This document shows positions 44,761 through 54,898 of a DNA stretch of 64,000 bases, piece by piece. The DNA comes from Nitrospirillum iridis (GTDB lineage: Bacteria; Pseudomonadota; Alphaproteobacteria; Azospirillales; Azospirillaceae). The position numbers and the translations under genes were made by a program. The notes beneath the pieces were generated by a model. The model saw only the letters and a list, made by a program, of their open reading frames with translations. It ran no database searches and was not told where the DNA came from. Within the stretch, counting starts at the first letter, position 1; each line of letters opens with the position of its first letter. The DNA lies in contig NZ_JACIIZ010000010.1 in assembly GCF_014205765.1 (NCBI RefSeq), forward strand, positions 62,001 through 126,000, in the 5' to 3' direction.

Positions 44761-45155
44761 AGACTTTCATTGTCTATGACACCGCTTCCGGTGACTTCCG
44801 GTGGCTGGTGCGCGCCCTTGCATGTCAAAGCGAGGCTGTGACCCCGCTTGGCCTCTCATGTGTCGAATTCACCGGCACGGATGAACCCGGGCCACAACAC
44901 CGGCTCGTTGATGGCGCCTGGGTGCTCCGGCCGCAAGCCGACCTGGACGCGGACGCGCTCAGCACGGCTTGGCACGCGCTACGCGCTGAACGTTTCCGGC
45001 GCTTAGCGTCCTCGGATATCGAGGTGGCGGGCGACCGTTGGCAGCTGATGACGCCCGCCCGGCAAGAAGCGTGGGCAACCTACCGACAAGCCCTCAGGGA
45101 CCTTCCCGAAACCTGCACTGACCCCTTCAATCCAATCTGGCCCCTCTCCCCATGA
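44757..45155 (+). CDS. Phage tail assembly chaperone-like protein
   Basis: The 132-residue protein ends with the family pattern LRAERFRRLASSD...RQEAWATYRQALRDLPETCTDPFNPIWP. This is the signature of Phage_tail_APC proteins that help fold tail fibres. It starts inside the fibre stop codon (ATGA), so it is translationally coupled to its likely client. It overlaps the acetyltransferase gene by four bases. Confidence 0.8.
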   Translation: MKTFIVYDTASGDFRWLVRALACQSEAVTPLGLSCVEFTGTDEPGPQHRLVDGAWVLRPQADLDADALSTAWHALRAERFRRLASSDIEVAGDRWQLMTPARQEAWATYRQALRDLPETCTDPFNPIWPLSP

Positions 45156-45595
45156 TCCGTGACGCCATCCCGGACGATTTCCCCAAGCTGTCCGCAATGG
45201 CCGACCGGTTCATTAAGGCCGCCCGCTGGGGGATCGATCCCGATCCAGAAACCATCACCCGCACCCTGACGTACCTATCCGCCAGCCCGGACGGCGCCTT
45301 GCGTGTCCTCGTTTCCGACAGTGGCTTACCTGTCGGCATGGCGGGGGGTGTCCTGTTCCCCTGCATCTTCAACGCCTCCCACCGCATCGGCCAAGAGGCA
45401 TTTGTTTGGGTGGACCCCTCCTATCGCGGCCAGGGTGTCGCCCTGTTTCGTGACCTTGAACGCGAGTTGATCACGAAGGGCGCCCAGACGGTCATTATGG
45501 CCAACACCATGGAAATCCGCCCGGAAGCCGTGGGGATGCTCTTTAGACGGATGGGGTACCGCCCGGCGGAAACTCATTACATCAAGAGTACCTGA
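45152..45595 (+). CDS. GNAT-family acetyltransferase in the late module
   Basis: The 147-residue protein has the GNAT core with the acetyl-CoA loop DPSYRGQGVALFRDLER (R-G-Q-G-V-A) and a final GYRPAETHYIK. GNAT genes are found between fibre and ejection or terminase genes of several podoviruses, possibly modifying host or virion proteins. It overlaps the chaperone gene and precedes the ejection protein gene by one base. Substrate unknown. Confidence 0.78.
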   Translation: MIRDAIPDDFPKLSAMADRFIKAARWGIDPDPETITRTLTYLSASPDGALRVLVSDSGLPVGMAGGVLFPCIFNASHRIGQEAFVWVDPSYRGQGVALFRDLERELITKGAQTVIMANTMEIRPEAVGMLFRRMGYRPAETHYIKST

Positions 45596-45596
45596 C

Positions 45597-46736
45597 ATGA
45601 TTTCTACAGGCGCAGCGGCCCTCGGTGCTTCCGCAATCGGTGGGCTGGCTGGCCTGTTCGGTGGCGGTGACCAGACCAGCACCACCAACACGAACAGCAA
45701 TTCCAGCACCAACGCCAGCACCAGCAGCAACGGCAGTTCAGTCACCAACCCATGGGCGGCTCAGTCGCCCTACTTGACTGATCTGTTTGGCAAAGCCCAG
45801 ACGGCGACGAATGACGCTCTAGGGTCCACTTGGGACCCCGGCCAGATGACGGCAAGTTGGAACACCAACCAGCAGAACGGGGCTGACGCCCTTGTGAGCG
45901 CTGGTACGCAAGGTGGCGCAGCGGCAACGTCCACGATCAACAGCGGAACGGGCCTGCTGGCGAACGGGCAGACGGCGACAAACCAATACAATGGACTGTA
46001 TGGGGCCGCCACGACGAACCCCACGGCGCAGAACGTCGCGGACGCGGGCCAGTACGTCAACAATGATGTGCTGAACGGGCAGATTGACGCCATCGGCGCG
46101 GATATCAGCCGGAACTTTAACGAGAACACCTTACCCGGCATCCAACGCGGCGCCACGGCTACCGGCAACACCAACAGTACCCGTACGGCCATCGCCCAGG
46201 GCATCGCCCAACGGGGCGCCCAGGATCAGCTTGCACAGCAGTCCGCTAATCTTCGGGGGCAGGCCTATCAGCAGGGCTTGAGCCTGGCTGAGCAAGCACG
46301 CTCTACCAACATGACCGCCCAGGCGACCGCAGCGGCGGGCATGGGAGGACTTTATGGTGCTGGCGTAAACGCCACAACGGCAGGCACGAACAATGCGCTT
46401 AGTTCTGCTGGTGGTATCTACAGTGCTGGCGCACTGCAAAATCAGCAGGAACAGAACACCCTCGACGCGAACGTTACGAAATACAACAACAACGACCTTC
46501 GCGACCTTGGGATTCTGGCGCAGTACCAGGGCCTTATCGGCGGAAACTACGGCAGCAGCACGACCACCACCAACAACGGCACCAGCAACAGCAATACGCA
46601 AAGCCAATCGACCACCACGGGCACCACGCCGGGCGCTGGCACCTTGGCGAGTGTGCTTGGCGGTGCGTCTTCGGGCGCGGGCCTGGGCCTGTCCATCGGT
46701 AAAGCCTTCAATGACGCGGACAAGGAAAAGAAGTAG
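45597..46736 (+). CDS. Ejection-type internal virion protein A
   Basis: The 379-residue protein is low in charge and rich in Ala, Gly, Thr, Asn and Gln, with a hydrophobic start (ALGASAIGGLAGLFGGG) and a matching C-terminal segment (SGAGLGLSIGKAFNDADKE). Such N- and C-terminal glycine-rich membrane-active segments occur in DNA-ejection proteins of short-tailed phages. Three genes of this type lie in a row. The assignment is by position and composition, not by a certain family match. Confidence 0.6.
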   Translation: MISTGAAALGASAIGGLAGLFGGGDQTSTTNTNSNSSTNASTSSNGSSVTNPWAAQSPYLTDLFGKAQTATNDALGSTWDPGQMTASWNTNQQNGADALVSAGTQGGAAATSTINSGTGLLANGQTATNQYNGLYGAATTNPTAQNVADAGQYVNNDVLNGQIDAIGADISRNFNENTLPGIQRGATATGNTNSTRTAIAQGIAQRGAQDQLAQQSANLRGQAYQQGLSLAEQARSTNMTAQATAAAGMGGLYGAGVNATTAGTNNALSSAGGIYSAGALQNQQEQNTLDANVTKYNNNDLRDLGILAQYQGLIGGNYGSSTTTTNNGTSNSNTQSQSTTTGTTPGAGTLASVLGGASSGAGLGLSIGKAFNDADKEKK

Positions 46737-48208
46737 TGGCCTCGCAGTTCCTAGACCCCTCGGTGATCTCACAAATCATCGCGGGGAACCCCGACGCGCT
46801 TAACCAGGCGCAAGCCTCGCCGGACCCGTACCAATCCCTTAGTGCCGCCTTGTCGGCGCTGGGGGCTGGTCTAAGTTCCCGTCAGTCCTTTGGGCAGGCG
46901 GCGGCGGGCGCTAATCAGGCTTTCCAGCAGACGCAACGACAGCAGCAGCAGCAGGCGCAGCAGGACCAACAGCAGGCTTTCACGAATACCCTGTCAGCCC
47001 TGAACTACGGTCAGGAAGTCGGGAAGAACCAAGCGGACGCCGACTATAAGGCCGCAGAAGGCCGAAACAAGGACGCGGCGGCTGAAGTGGCCCGGGGTGG
47101 CCTTCAGCTTGCCCAGGATCAGGCCAAACAAGGCAAGGTCGTTGGTCAGGACGACTACGGCAACATTTTCATCATGGGGAGCGATGGGACCCTAGGGACC
47201 TACAACAGCTTTACCCAGCAGTTCACCAAGGCGGGCGCGTCTGGGGGCACTGTGGGTGCCTCCGGCGGCCCTCAGGCTACTACCCCCGCGCCAACCTCAG
47301 GCTCAGCCCCTGGTGTCAGTCCGGCGGCCTCCGGGTCCCCTATGGCCTCTATTCTGTCGTCCCCGGGGTTCCAAGCGGCCTTAGCGATGAAGCGCGCCAT
47401 GGCAGGGTCTACAGCGTCACTGTCACACCCCGCCCAGGCCGGGCAGGTCTACACCGCGCCAGACGGCACGATGTTTCAGGCGTCCTATTTGCCCCTTCAG
47501 GGGAAGACGGCATTCCAGAACCTGACGACCGGGGACACGACTGATCACCTACCTGCGGGGGCCGCGCTGGCTTACCAGTCAGGCGCAGGCGCGACGAACA
47601 ATCTGAGCGCCAAGGACTACAACGCGGCCCTTAAGAACACCGGGAACCTGTTAGCTCAACGGGAACAGACTGAGACACTTCAGCAACTGGCGTTAAATCC
47701 TGCCGCCGGCATCGGCAACAGGCTGGACGAAAGGCTGACACGCGGATTGGTCGGTATGACCGGCATTCCATGGGGCGACGTGGACCCGGCTTCGTTGGGG
47801 ACCGCAAGCGCCTTGTTCAAACAGCTGGGCCTCAGTTCCGGCGCGGCCTTCTTCAAGGGCCAAGGCGCCGTCAGCGACTACGAGCGCAAGTTGGCAAGCC
47901 AGGCCATGGCGTCCATCGATACCAACCCCAAGGCCCTTCAGTTCCTCTTGGACGTGCGCCGCAGAGGTATCCAACGTGAGATTGACGCCACCGCAAGTTA
48001 CCAAGGCGCTGATCCGTCAACGCGCGGGTCCTTCGCGGAATACCAAGCGAAGGTCTATCGCGATGCTGCGGACAAAGATCAGCAATACTATCAGCAAACG
48101 TACGGCGATCTTCTGGGCGGCGGAAAGTCCCCTGGTGCCAGCCCCCCTGGTAAGACGCCCGATGATTTCGCAGACATCCCAAATCTCATAAACAAGTACA
48201 CGAAGTAG
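46736..48208 (+). CDS. Ejection-type internal virion protein B
   Basis: The 490-residue protein starts at a GTG that overlaps the previous stop by one base. It is rich in Gln (QQQQQAQQDQQQ near residue 65) and Ala and has helical segments, and the C-terminal part (about 290-490) is more conserved-looking (NPAAGIGNRLDERLTRGLVG). It lies second in the ejection cluster. A virion internal role is inferred from position. Confidence 0.6.
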   Translation: MASQFLDPSVISQIIAGNPDALNQAQASPDPYQSLSAALSALGAGLSSRQSFGQAAAGANQAFQQTQRQQQQQAQQDQQQAFTNTLSALNYGQEVGKNQADADYKAAEGRNKDAAAEVARGGLQLAQDQAKQGKVVGQDDYGNIFIMGSDGTLGTYNSFTQQFTKAGASGGTVGASGGPQATTPAPTSGSAPGVSPAASGSPMASILSSPGFQAALAMKRAMAGSTASLSHPAQAGQVYTAPDGTMFQASYLPLQGKTAFQNLTTGDTTDHLPAGAALAYQSGAGATNNLSAKDYNAALKNTGNLLAQREQTETLQQLALNPAAGIGNRLDERLTRGLVGMTGIPWGDVDPASLGTASALFKQLGLSSGAAFFKGQGAVSDYERKLASQAMASIDTNPKALQFLLDVRRRGIQREIDATASYQGADPSTRGSFAEYQAKVYRDAADKDQQYYQQTYGDLLGGGKSPGASPPGKTPDDFADIPNLINKYTK

Positions 48209-48215
48209 CAGCAAT

Positions 48216-50624
48216 ATGCCTGACGATTTGACGCGGCTCTATCAAGCACTCCGGGCCGCAGACGCGGCAGGCAACACTGAGGACGCCCGCCGTCTGGCTG
48301 AGTACATCAAGAGCCTACCCACCGGCACCGATGCCCCCGCTGGCCCCGAACCTGACCGGTCCTGGGGTTCAGCGCTCATGTCTGGGGTCGCGGGACCCGT
48401 AAAGGGCATCGGCACGACCCTTGAAGTCACCGGCCTGGCCCCCGAGTGGGGCAAGGTGATGCAGGGGGTTCCCGCGCCGTCGAACTACGAACCGGCCAAG
48501 GAACAGTTCCTTCATCCCCGGGACGGGGACGCCACGTTATTCGGCTATGGTGTCGGCGCGGTGCCGCGCATGGTTGCGGAGAACGCGGGTGCTATGGCTG
48601 GTGACCTGGCCGCGCGAGGTGCGGGGGCCGTGGCCGGTGGCGCCCTTGGCGGTGCTGCTGGTGGTGTCGTGGGTTCCGTTGTGCCCGGTCTCGGGAACGC
48701 GGCAGGTGCCGCCACTGGGGCTTCTGGTGGCGCCATTGCTGGGGCTATCGTTGCCCCCGCCGCCCTCAACGTGATGGAAACCCTGGGGCCTATCGCCAAG
48801 AGCATTGCGGCCCATGACGGGCGGGACCAGGTGTCCCGCGACGACCTGAAGCAAGCCGCCGTCACCGCTGCGGCCTCCGGGCTGATCAGTGCGGCGGCCC
48901 TGAAGTTCATTCCGGGCCTGGGCGATGTCGCCGGGTCCAGCGCCATAGGCATCGCGAAGTCCAGCGCGGCCGGTGTCATCGGCGGTGCGGCGTCCTCGGC
49001 AGTAACCCAGGCCGGTTCCACGGCCGGGACCGCGGACGGCCTTAGCGTTGATCCTGGCGACATGCTGGCAGACGCGGTTGGTTCAGGCGCTACAGCTGCG
49101 GGTGTCGGCGCCGTCCGTGCCGCTGCGGCCTTCCCCGCGAACCACCGGGCCGCCAAGGATTACGCCACGTCCCCCGAGGCCTTTGAAAGCGCCAACCGCG
49201 TTGGTCAAGCATACAGCGATTACAACCCCACCGCCATTCCTGGCGCCCCTGGTGCTGACACAGCCCCGTCCGTTCTTTTCCGGACCATGGCGGACAACAC
49301 GCGGGCTCAGCTGAACACGGCGGTTGAGGGGCTTCGCTCGCAGGGCGTCGTTGACGACGGGGAAGCCGGTCAGCTGTCTCAAATCGTACGCCGGGCGGGT
49401 TCCGGGCAACGCGCGATCACCAAGGATGACCTATCGTTTATCGACGGTCTGAATCTCCCTGGGGATCAAGTGGCGGCCCTAAAATCGTCCGTCGTTGACC
49501 TGAACACCATGACTTATTCCGGGCTTCAGAAGAACGCGGTGGGGCCTGTTGAACGGGCCGCCGCGAAGTTCGCCCCCGCTCTTGGCCGGGCCATAGGTAC
49601 CGGTGCCGGAAGCGTGATGGGTGGGTGGGCCGGTGGTATCACCGGAAACGTGGTTGGCGGGACCGCTGGGGCCATTCTCCCGGCCCTGGGCGCTATCACC
49701 GATCGCATGACCGGACAAAGCGGGCCACCCGCACTTCGGAACAAGGACCGTAATGCCGCGTTCCTTGAGCGCCGTGGCATTGACCCCGGATCGCTGGACG
49801 ACAACCTTGCGGCCCTCTCTCAGGGCCTCTATGGGGGCGCCGCTGCACCCGCATCCGGTGGTTGGCCTGGCGGGTCAATCCCCCCGTGGGCCGTGGGTGG
49901 TCCCCCCATGCCAACCGTTGCGACACCCACGGCCGGAACGGCGCCCCAGATGCCCGGCCCAGCCGCGCCCGCTACGACAGGCCCGCCCAAACCCGTTGAC
50001 GTGTACGCCATTGGCCGCAAGGCGACCATTGACGCCGACACCCCGGCTAATGGTGTGGACCGCGAGATTGCCCACCGGCTGGGCTTCAGCCCCGCCCAGG
50101 TGCGGGACTTGCGGGATCACATCGTGGCCCATGGCGGAACCCCTGAGGACCAGGCCGCCTTGGGGTCCCTCATGGATCGCTTCAGCACCGCGCAGAGTCT
50201 GCCTCAAGGCGATTTCTATGCCTTGCAGAACCTGATTCCGCTGGCCGCTACGAAGGCCGGTGTCCAGCCCCGCTACAGCCCGGACGAACGCCAGCAGTTC
50301 GCCCCACCGCCCCCGAAAGCGACCGCAGGGGACCCCTACAGCCCCGCCATGGCCCAGGCCAATGCCAACCAGGCGCGGGTAACCCAGGCCTCGGCCGCAC
50401 TGGACGGCGTACAGCTGCCCAGCACTGACCTAGCGGCCCTGAAGGTCGCGGCGTTGCGCATCGGCGCCAGCAATAACAAGGCGGACGCCCAGGCCGTGCT
50501 TGACGGCTTAAGCGGCCAGGTCACCCCCGAGGCCTTGCAAGCCGCCCAGCAGTACCTTGCGCCCCTCGTGGCGCAGATACGACACGATACCCCTGAGAAG
50601 GCTGAAGCAGCCCGGAAGAAATGA
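48216..50624 (+). CDS. Ejection-type internal virion protein C
   Basis: The 802-residue protein starts with a helical hairpin (LYQALRAADAAGNTEDARRL) that is common in phage internal proteins. A long Ala/Gly-rich segment (about 115-200 and 210-300) could cross or perturb membranes. The final part (about 560-800) is proline-rich with helical ends. It is the largest of the three ejection-type proteins and ends four bases inside the next gene. In short-tailed phages such proteins leave the virion with DNA and span the envelope. Inference from position and composition. Confidence 0.6.
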   Translation: MPDDLTRLYQALRAADAAGNTEDARRLAEYIKSLPTGTDAPAGPEPDRSWGSALMSGVAGPVKGIGTTLEVTGLAPEWGKVMQGVPAPSNYEPAKEQFLHPRDGDATLFGYGVGAVPRMVAENAGAMAGDLAARGAGAVAGGALGGAAGGVVGSVVPGLGNAAGAATGASGGAIAGAIVAPAALNVMETLGPIAKSIAAHDGRDQVSRDDLKQAAVTAAASGLISAAALKFIPGLGDVAGSSAIGIAKSSAAGVIGGAASSAVTQAGSTAGTADGLSVDPGDMLADAVGSGATAAGVGAVRAAAAFPANHRAAKDYATSPEAFESANRVGQAYSDYNPTAIPGAPGADTAPSVLFRTMADNTRAQLNTAVEGLRSQGVVDDGEAGQLSQIVRRAGSGQRAITKDDLSFIDGLNLPGDQVAALKSSVVDLNTMTYSGLQKNAVGPVERAAAKFAPALGRAIGTGAGSVMGGWAGGITGNVVGGTAGAILPALGAITDRMTGQSGPPALRNKDRNAAFLERRGIDPGSLDDNLAALSQGLYGGAAAPASGGWPGGSIPPWAVGGPPMPTVATPTAGTAPQMPGPAAPATTGPPKPVDVYAIGRKATIDADTPANGVDREIAHRLGFSPAQVRDLRDHIVAHGGTPEDQAALGSLMDRFSTAQSLPQGDFYALQNLIPLAATKAGVQPRYSPDERQQFAPPPPKATAGDPYSPAMAQANANQARVTQASAALDGVQLPSTDLAALKVAALRIGASNNKADAQAVLDGLSGQVTPEALQAAQQYLAPLVAQIRHDTPEKAEAARKK

Positions 50625-50968
50625 CCCCAACCCTGATCCTACTGGACCACCTGAACGCGGCCTTGAGCGTGCGGGACAACCCCAACCTCACCCCCGAGCA
50701 ACGCCGCGCGGTCCTTCGGGACCTACGCACCAACCTCCCCAGCCGATACGACCACGCTTCGGCCATGTCCCTGCGCGGTGTCGTCCTGGGGGTCCTCGAA
50801 GAAGCACTTAAGGAAGACCATGGAAGTACCGGCGGAACGGCCGAAGGCCCGCGTAAAGAAGTGGCGCAGCAAGAACCCGGCGGGCCGGTTCACGACAGCG
50901 ACGGCGAAGGCCCTGAGGGCGGTGAAGACGGCGGAAGGAAGCGCGCAGTGCGGCGGCGGCAGTCGTAA
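50621..50968 (+). CDS. Small late protein overlapping the small terminase gene
   Basis: A 115-residue frame starts at an ATG that overlaps the previous stop by four bases. The first 66 residues (TPTLILLDHLNAALSVRDNP and a helical rest) look like a real protein. The C-terminal 49 residues, within the 149-base overlap with the terminase small subunit, are low-complexity and may be a shadow of the other frame. It could be an overlapping gene or feed a programmed frameshift. Confidence 0.5.
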   Translation: MTPTLILLDHLNAALSVRDNPNLTPEQRRAVLRDLRTNLPSRYDHASAMSLRGVVLGVLEEALKEDHGSTGGTAEGPRKEVAQQEPGGPVHDSDGEGPEGGEDGGRKRAVRRRQS

Positions 50969-51284
50969 GGGGGTGCGCAACGGTTCAACCCGCGTCGAGA
51001 CGGAACAAGCCATGTTCGACGCCGCCCCGTTGGTCCAGGCGAGCAAACAGCTACCTGCCGATATCCAGGAACGCACAGGCCTGACCATCAATCCCCTTTA
51101 CGAGATGGAATTGATGGTGCGGGCGGACGCCCTGGGGGCACGGGAGCGCCTTCAGGCCCTGAAGGAACTGGCGGCTTACACCCACAGCCGCGCGCCCAGC
51201 ATCGTGGACAGCAAGGTTGAGGTGAAGCGCGCCGAAGACTGGCTGGACCAGCTGGCCGCCGAGGAAGACACCAGCCCCACCTAA
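50820..51284 (+). CDS. Terminase small subunit candidate
   Basis: The 154-residue protein has a basic N-terminus (ERPKARVKKWRSKNP) and a helical C-terminal part (PLYEMELMVRADALGARERLQAL) that fits an oligomerising small terminase. AAGGAAG lies before its ATG. It ends one base before the large terminase gene. Small terminases are poorly conserved, so the call rests on position and basic-helical composition. Confidence 0.6.
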   Translation: MEVPAERPKARVKKWRSKNPAGRFTTATAKALRAVKTAEGSAQCGGGSRKGVRNGSTRVETEQAMFDAAPLVQASKQLPADIQERTGLTINPLYEMELMVRADALGARERLQALKELAAYTHSRAPSIVDSKVEVKRAEDWLDQLAAEEDTSPT

Positions 51285-51285
51285 C

Positions 51286-52884
51286 ATGAAGACACCACCC
51301 GAAGTAATCCGACAACGGCTTCGGGACGAATTCAGGTTTTACGCCGCGAAGGCGCTGAAAATTCGCACCAAGACGGGCGAGATTGTCAACCTTCGCCTGA
51401 ATGCCGCACAAGAAATCCTGATGGCTGCGATTGAAAAGCAGCTGCGGGAAACCGGCATGATCCGGATCATCATTCTGAAGGCCCGTCAACAGGGTCTATC
51501 AACGATGGTGGGCGGCTATATCTATTTCAAAACGTCCCAGAAGCGCGGCCAAAAGGCGTTGGTGGTAACCCACGAAGCGGAAGCCACCCAGACGCTCTTC
51601 ACTATGACCCGGCGGTATCACGAGAACGTGCCGGACATCCTACGCCCCAGCACAAGCTATTCGTCCAAGAAAGAGTTGGTTTTCGACCGCTTGGATAGCG
51701 CTTACAAGATCGCCACCGCCGGGTCTGACAGCGTGTCGCGCGGCGATACGATCCAGCAGGCCCACCTATCCGAGGTGGCCTTTTGGCCGAAGAACAAGGC
51801 CCGGGAAATCTACAACGGCCTTGACCAGGCCATCCCCAAAGCCCCCGACACCAGCCTGTTTATCGAGTCCACTGCGGACGGCGTAAGCGGCCTGTTCTAT
51901 GAACTGTGGCAAGGCGCCGTGGCCGGGACCAACGGCCTTCTGCCTGTGTTTATCCCCTGGTTCATCATGGGTGAATACCGTGAGGAACCGCCCGAAGGCT
52001 TTAGCCGTACCCCGGCCGAAGACGACGAAGCCGCACGGGTCCTGAAGGTCTCAGGGTTCAAACTGGACGACGCCCAATTGTTCTGGCGCCGCCGGAAGGT
52101 GGCTGCTGTCGGTATCGACCTGTTCAACCAGGAATACCCCGCGTGCGCCGAGGACGCCTTTATCACCAGCGGTCGGCCGGTCTTTGAACCGGAAGTGATC
52201 CGGGACATGCAGGACGATGCCCCTGAGGAACCCCATGGCCGCATGATGGTCGAGGGGGATACGCTGATACCGCATTCAAGGGGGCCACTGACCTGTTACC
52301 TGCCCTTTGATGAGGGCGAGACCTACTATGTGGGTGCGGACCCCGGGGGCGCCACGGGCGTGTTTTCCCAGGACTACAGCGTTGCCCAGGTTCTGGACAG
52401 CCAACACCGCCAAGTCGCGGTGTATCGTGATCGGGTCCATCCCGATCACTTCGCGGAAGTCCTCAACGCCATCGGCCGCTTCTTCAATGAAGCCCGAATT
52501 ATCGTTGAGAACAACAATCACGGCCTGCTGACCTGTACCCGGTTGGGTAAAGATTTAGCGTATCCGAACTTCTACACCGAAATGGTTGTGGACAAGATCA
52601 CCGACCGCGAGACGGTCAAGCTAGGTTTCACGACGAGCGTGAAAACCAAGCCCTTAGTGATCAACAAGTTACGCGCCACGATCCGTGATCGCGACATCAC
52701 GCTTTACGACCGGGATACGCTCCGGGAACTGCAAACCTTCATCACCACCGAAAACGGTTCCATGGAAGCGGAACGGGGTGAACACGATGACACCGTTATG
52801 GCACTCGCCTTAGCAAATCACATTTGGGAAGGCTACAAGCCGCCTTTGGTTGTTGATGACCATTACTATTACGAAGCCCTCTAA
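51286..52884 (+). CDS. terL: Terminase large subunit
   Basis: The 532-residue DNA-packaging motor has a Walker A-like motif LKARQQGLSTM near residue 65, a Walker B segment QQAHLSEVAFW and a C-terminal nuclease domain. Nuclease motifs include YYVGADPGGATG, ARIIVENNNHG and a final EHDDTVMALALA. The residues needed for ATP hydrolysis and cleavage are present. It powers headful or site-specific packaging into the prohead, together with the small subunit encoded just upstream and the portal encoded downstream. Confidence 0.93.
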   Translation: MKTPPEVIRQRLRDEFRFYAAKALKIRTKTGEIVNLRLNAAQEILMAAIEKQLRETGMIRIIILKARQQGLSTMVGGYIYFKTSQKRGQKALVVTHEAEATQTLFTMTRRYHENVPDILRPSTSYSSKKELVFDRLDSAYKIATAGSDSVSRGDTIQQAHLSEVAFWPKNKAREIYNGLDQAIPKAPDTSLFIESTADGVSGLFYELWQGAVAGTNGLLPVFIPWFIMGEYREEPPEGFSRTPAEDDEAARVLKVSGFKLDDAQLFWRRRKVAAVGIDLFNQEYPACAEDAFITSGRPVFEPEVIRDMQDDAPEEPHGRMMVEGDTLIPHSRGPLTCYLPFDEGETYYVGADPGGATGVFSQDYSVAQVLDSQHRQVAVYRDRVHPDHFAEVLNAIGRFFNEARIIVENNNHGLLTCTRLGKDLAYPNFYTEMVVDKITDRETVKLGFTTSVKTKPLVINKLRATIRDRDITLYDRDTLRELQTFITTENGSMEAERGEHDDTVMALALANHIWEGYKPPLVVDDHYYYEAL

Positions 52885-52933
52885 CGATTCCTGGGCTCTA
52901 AAGTAACCCCGTAGCACTGAGCCCCCAATACGA

Positions 52934-54898
52934 ATGCCTGAGTACAAGAAGTACACGGACGACGAACTGTCCGCGATTATCGAACGTGCTGTTACGGACG
53001 GTGGCCGGTATTACTCCACCAGACTTTCAAAAGAACGCCGCGACGCCTATCGATACTATAGTGGCGAACTACCTGCCCCCATGCACAGGGGAAACAGCCG
53101 TTACGTCTCTATGGACGTTTACGACGCGGTCGATGGGATGCGCTCCCAACTGGTCGAAGCGGTCAGCGGCAATAGCTCCCCCGCCTACTTCAGCCCCCAG
53201 CAGGCCGACGACGTTGAGCCCGCACGCATCGCCACGGAGTACACCAATTTCGTTGTCTACCGGCAGAACAAGGGCGCCGATGTCATCTATGACGTGATCA
53301 CGGACGGCCTGATGTGCCGTGCGGGTGTCGCTAAGGTGTGGTGGGACGACCGCTATGTGTCGGACTACAAGGACGAGACCTTTGACAACCTCGACATGGG
53401 CGGTTTAGGCGCGGCGTTGGTTGACCGGCCGGACGCCGACGTGAAAGACCTGACCCTAGCCGAAGACACAGGCCTGCTGTCCGGAACTTTCCGGACCCCT
53501 GTCAGTGCCCCACAGGTTCGCATTGAAGCGGTGCCGCCCGAAGACTTCGGCATCGCCAGCGGCGCGCGCTGCATCCAAGACGCGGAATACGTCTATCACC
53601 GCCAGCGGCTCACGGTATCCGATCTTCTCAAAATGGGCTTCCCCCGGGGCAGTGTTGACGCGCTGAACAGCGAGGGCGCCCTAAGCCAAGACTTGGAAGA
53701 CAATGCCCGCAGCGAACGGCTGATGTCGGGCGACGATGACGAGATGCAGCCTCAGAACCGCAAGGTCATGGTCTATGAAGTCTACATGCAGCTGGACCTT
53801 GAGGGCACCGGTAAAACCAGCCGCTGGCAATTCATGTACGCTGGAAAGACCGTGTTCAAGAAGCAGCCGGTGGACGCCTTCCCGTTTGAGGAATTTGTAC
53901 CACTCCGCATCCCGCATGCCTTTTACGGCGGCTGGTACGCGGGCCACGTCATCCCAACCCAGAACGCCCGCACAGCGCTGACACGCGCCATCGTGGATCA
54001 CACCGTCACGACTACGAACCCCCGATATCAGGTCGTCCGGGGGACCCTGACGAACCCTAAGGAACTCCTTGAGAACCGCCTAGGCGGCATCGTCAATGTG
54101 TCGCGGCCAGACGGTATCCTGCCCCTGATGCAGGGGTCCCTTAACCCGTTTGTGTTCCAAACCATCTCCCTGTTGGACGACGACAAGGAGGAAGTGACAG
54201 GCCTGTCCCGATTATCGCAGGGTCTGAACAAGGACGCGATCAGCAGCCAGAACAGCCAAGGGATGGTTGAACAGCTGATCAGCGTGTCACAGGTCCGGCA
54301 GAAGGTGATTGCGCGCGCGCTGGCCGACTTCATGCGACGCCTGTTCCTGCGGGTCTATGACTTGGTGATCAAAAACGAGGACCGGCAGGCGATTATCCAG
54401 GTTGCCGGAAATTGGGTTGAGATTGACCCGACCGCCTGGGGCGAGCGTAAGGACGCTGAAATCAATCTGGCCTTGGGATACGGCGAAGCCGACCGGGAGG
54501 CCGCTAAGCTGATCCAGGTGGACCAGTACCTGTCGGCCGACCCTCGCCTTGGTCCGATGTACCAGCAATCCAACCGGTACAATCTGCTGATCCGCATCCT
54601 GGAAAAGCAGGGGATCAAGGACGCCAAGGCGATCCTGACGGACCCCGCGACCATCCCGCCGCCGCCGCCCGATCCCCGCGCGCAACTCGAAATCGAGTTG
54701 ATGAAGGCCAACATCGCGAAAATCCAAAAGGATATCGAGATTGGCTTTGCGAAGACACAGGCGACCGCCCAACAGCACGCTTCAGAAATCAGCCTGAGGC
54801 AAGCCGAGTTTGAACACAAGATGGTCCTGGACGCGGCAGAACTGGCGATGGCCCAGCAGACCCCGGCCCCCGACCGCCGCACTATTGTGAGCGTATGA
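52934..54898 (+). CDS. Portal protein (P22-like size class)
   Basis: The 654-residue protein begins with helices (DELSAIIERAV, then RRDAYRYYSGELPAP) and shows YVSMDVYDAVDGMRSQLVEA, typical of podovirus portals. A long central beta-rich part and a helical C-terminal barrel follow (QQHASEISLRQAEF). The portal dodecamer at one vertex is the DNA entry and exit channel. It overlaps the following small gene by four bases. Its size fits P22-like portals; other podovirus portals are shorter. Confidence 0.85.
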   Translation: MPEYKKYTDDELSAIIERAVTDGGRYYSTRLSKERRDAYRYYSGELPAPMHRGNSRYVSMDVYDAVDGMRSQLVEAVSGNSSPAYFSPQQADDVEPARIATEYTNFVVYRQNKGADVIYDVITDGLMCRAGVAKVWWDDRYVSDYKDETFDNLDMGGLGAALVDRPDADVKDLTLAEDTGLLSGTFRTPVSAPQVRIEAVPPEDFGIASGARCIQDAEYVYHRQRLTVSDLLKMGFPRGSVDALNSEGALSQDLEDNARSERLMSGDDDEMQPQNRKVMVYEVYMQLDLEGTGKTSRWQFMYAGKTVFKKQPVDAFPFEEFVPLRIPHAFYGGWYAGHVIPTQNARTALTRAIVDHTVTTTNPRYQVVRGTLTNPKELLENRLGGIVNVSRPDGILPLMQGSLNPFVFQTISLLDDDKEEVTGLSRLSQGLNKDAISSQNSQGMVEQLISVSQVRQKVIARALADFMRRLFLRVYDLVIKNEDRQAIIQVAGNWVEIDPTAWGERKDAEINLALGYGEADREAAKLIQVDQYLSADPRLGPMYQQSNRYNLLIRILEKQGIKDAKAILTDPATIPPPPPDPRAQLEIELMKANIAKIQKDIEIGFAKTQATAQQHASEISLRQAEFEHKMVLDAAELAMAQQTPAPDRRTIVSV

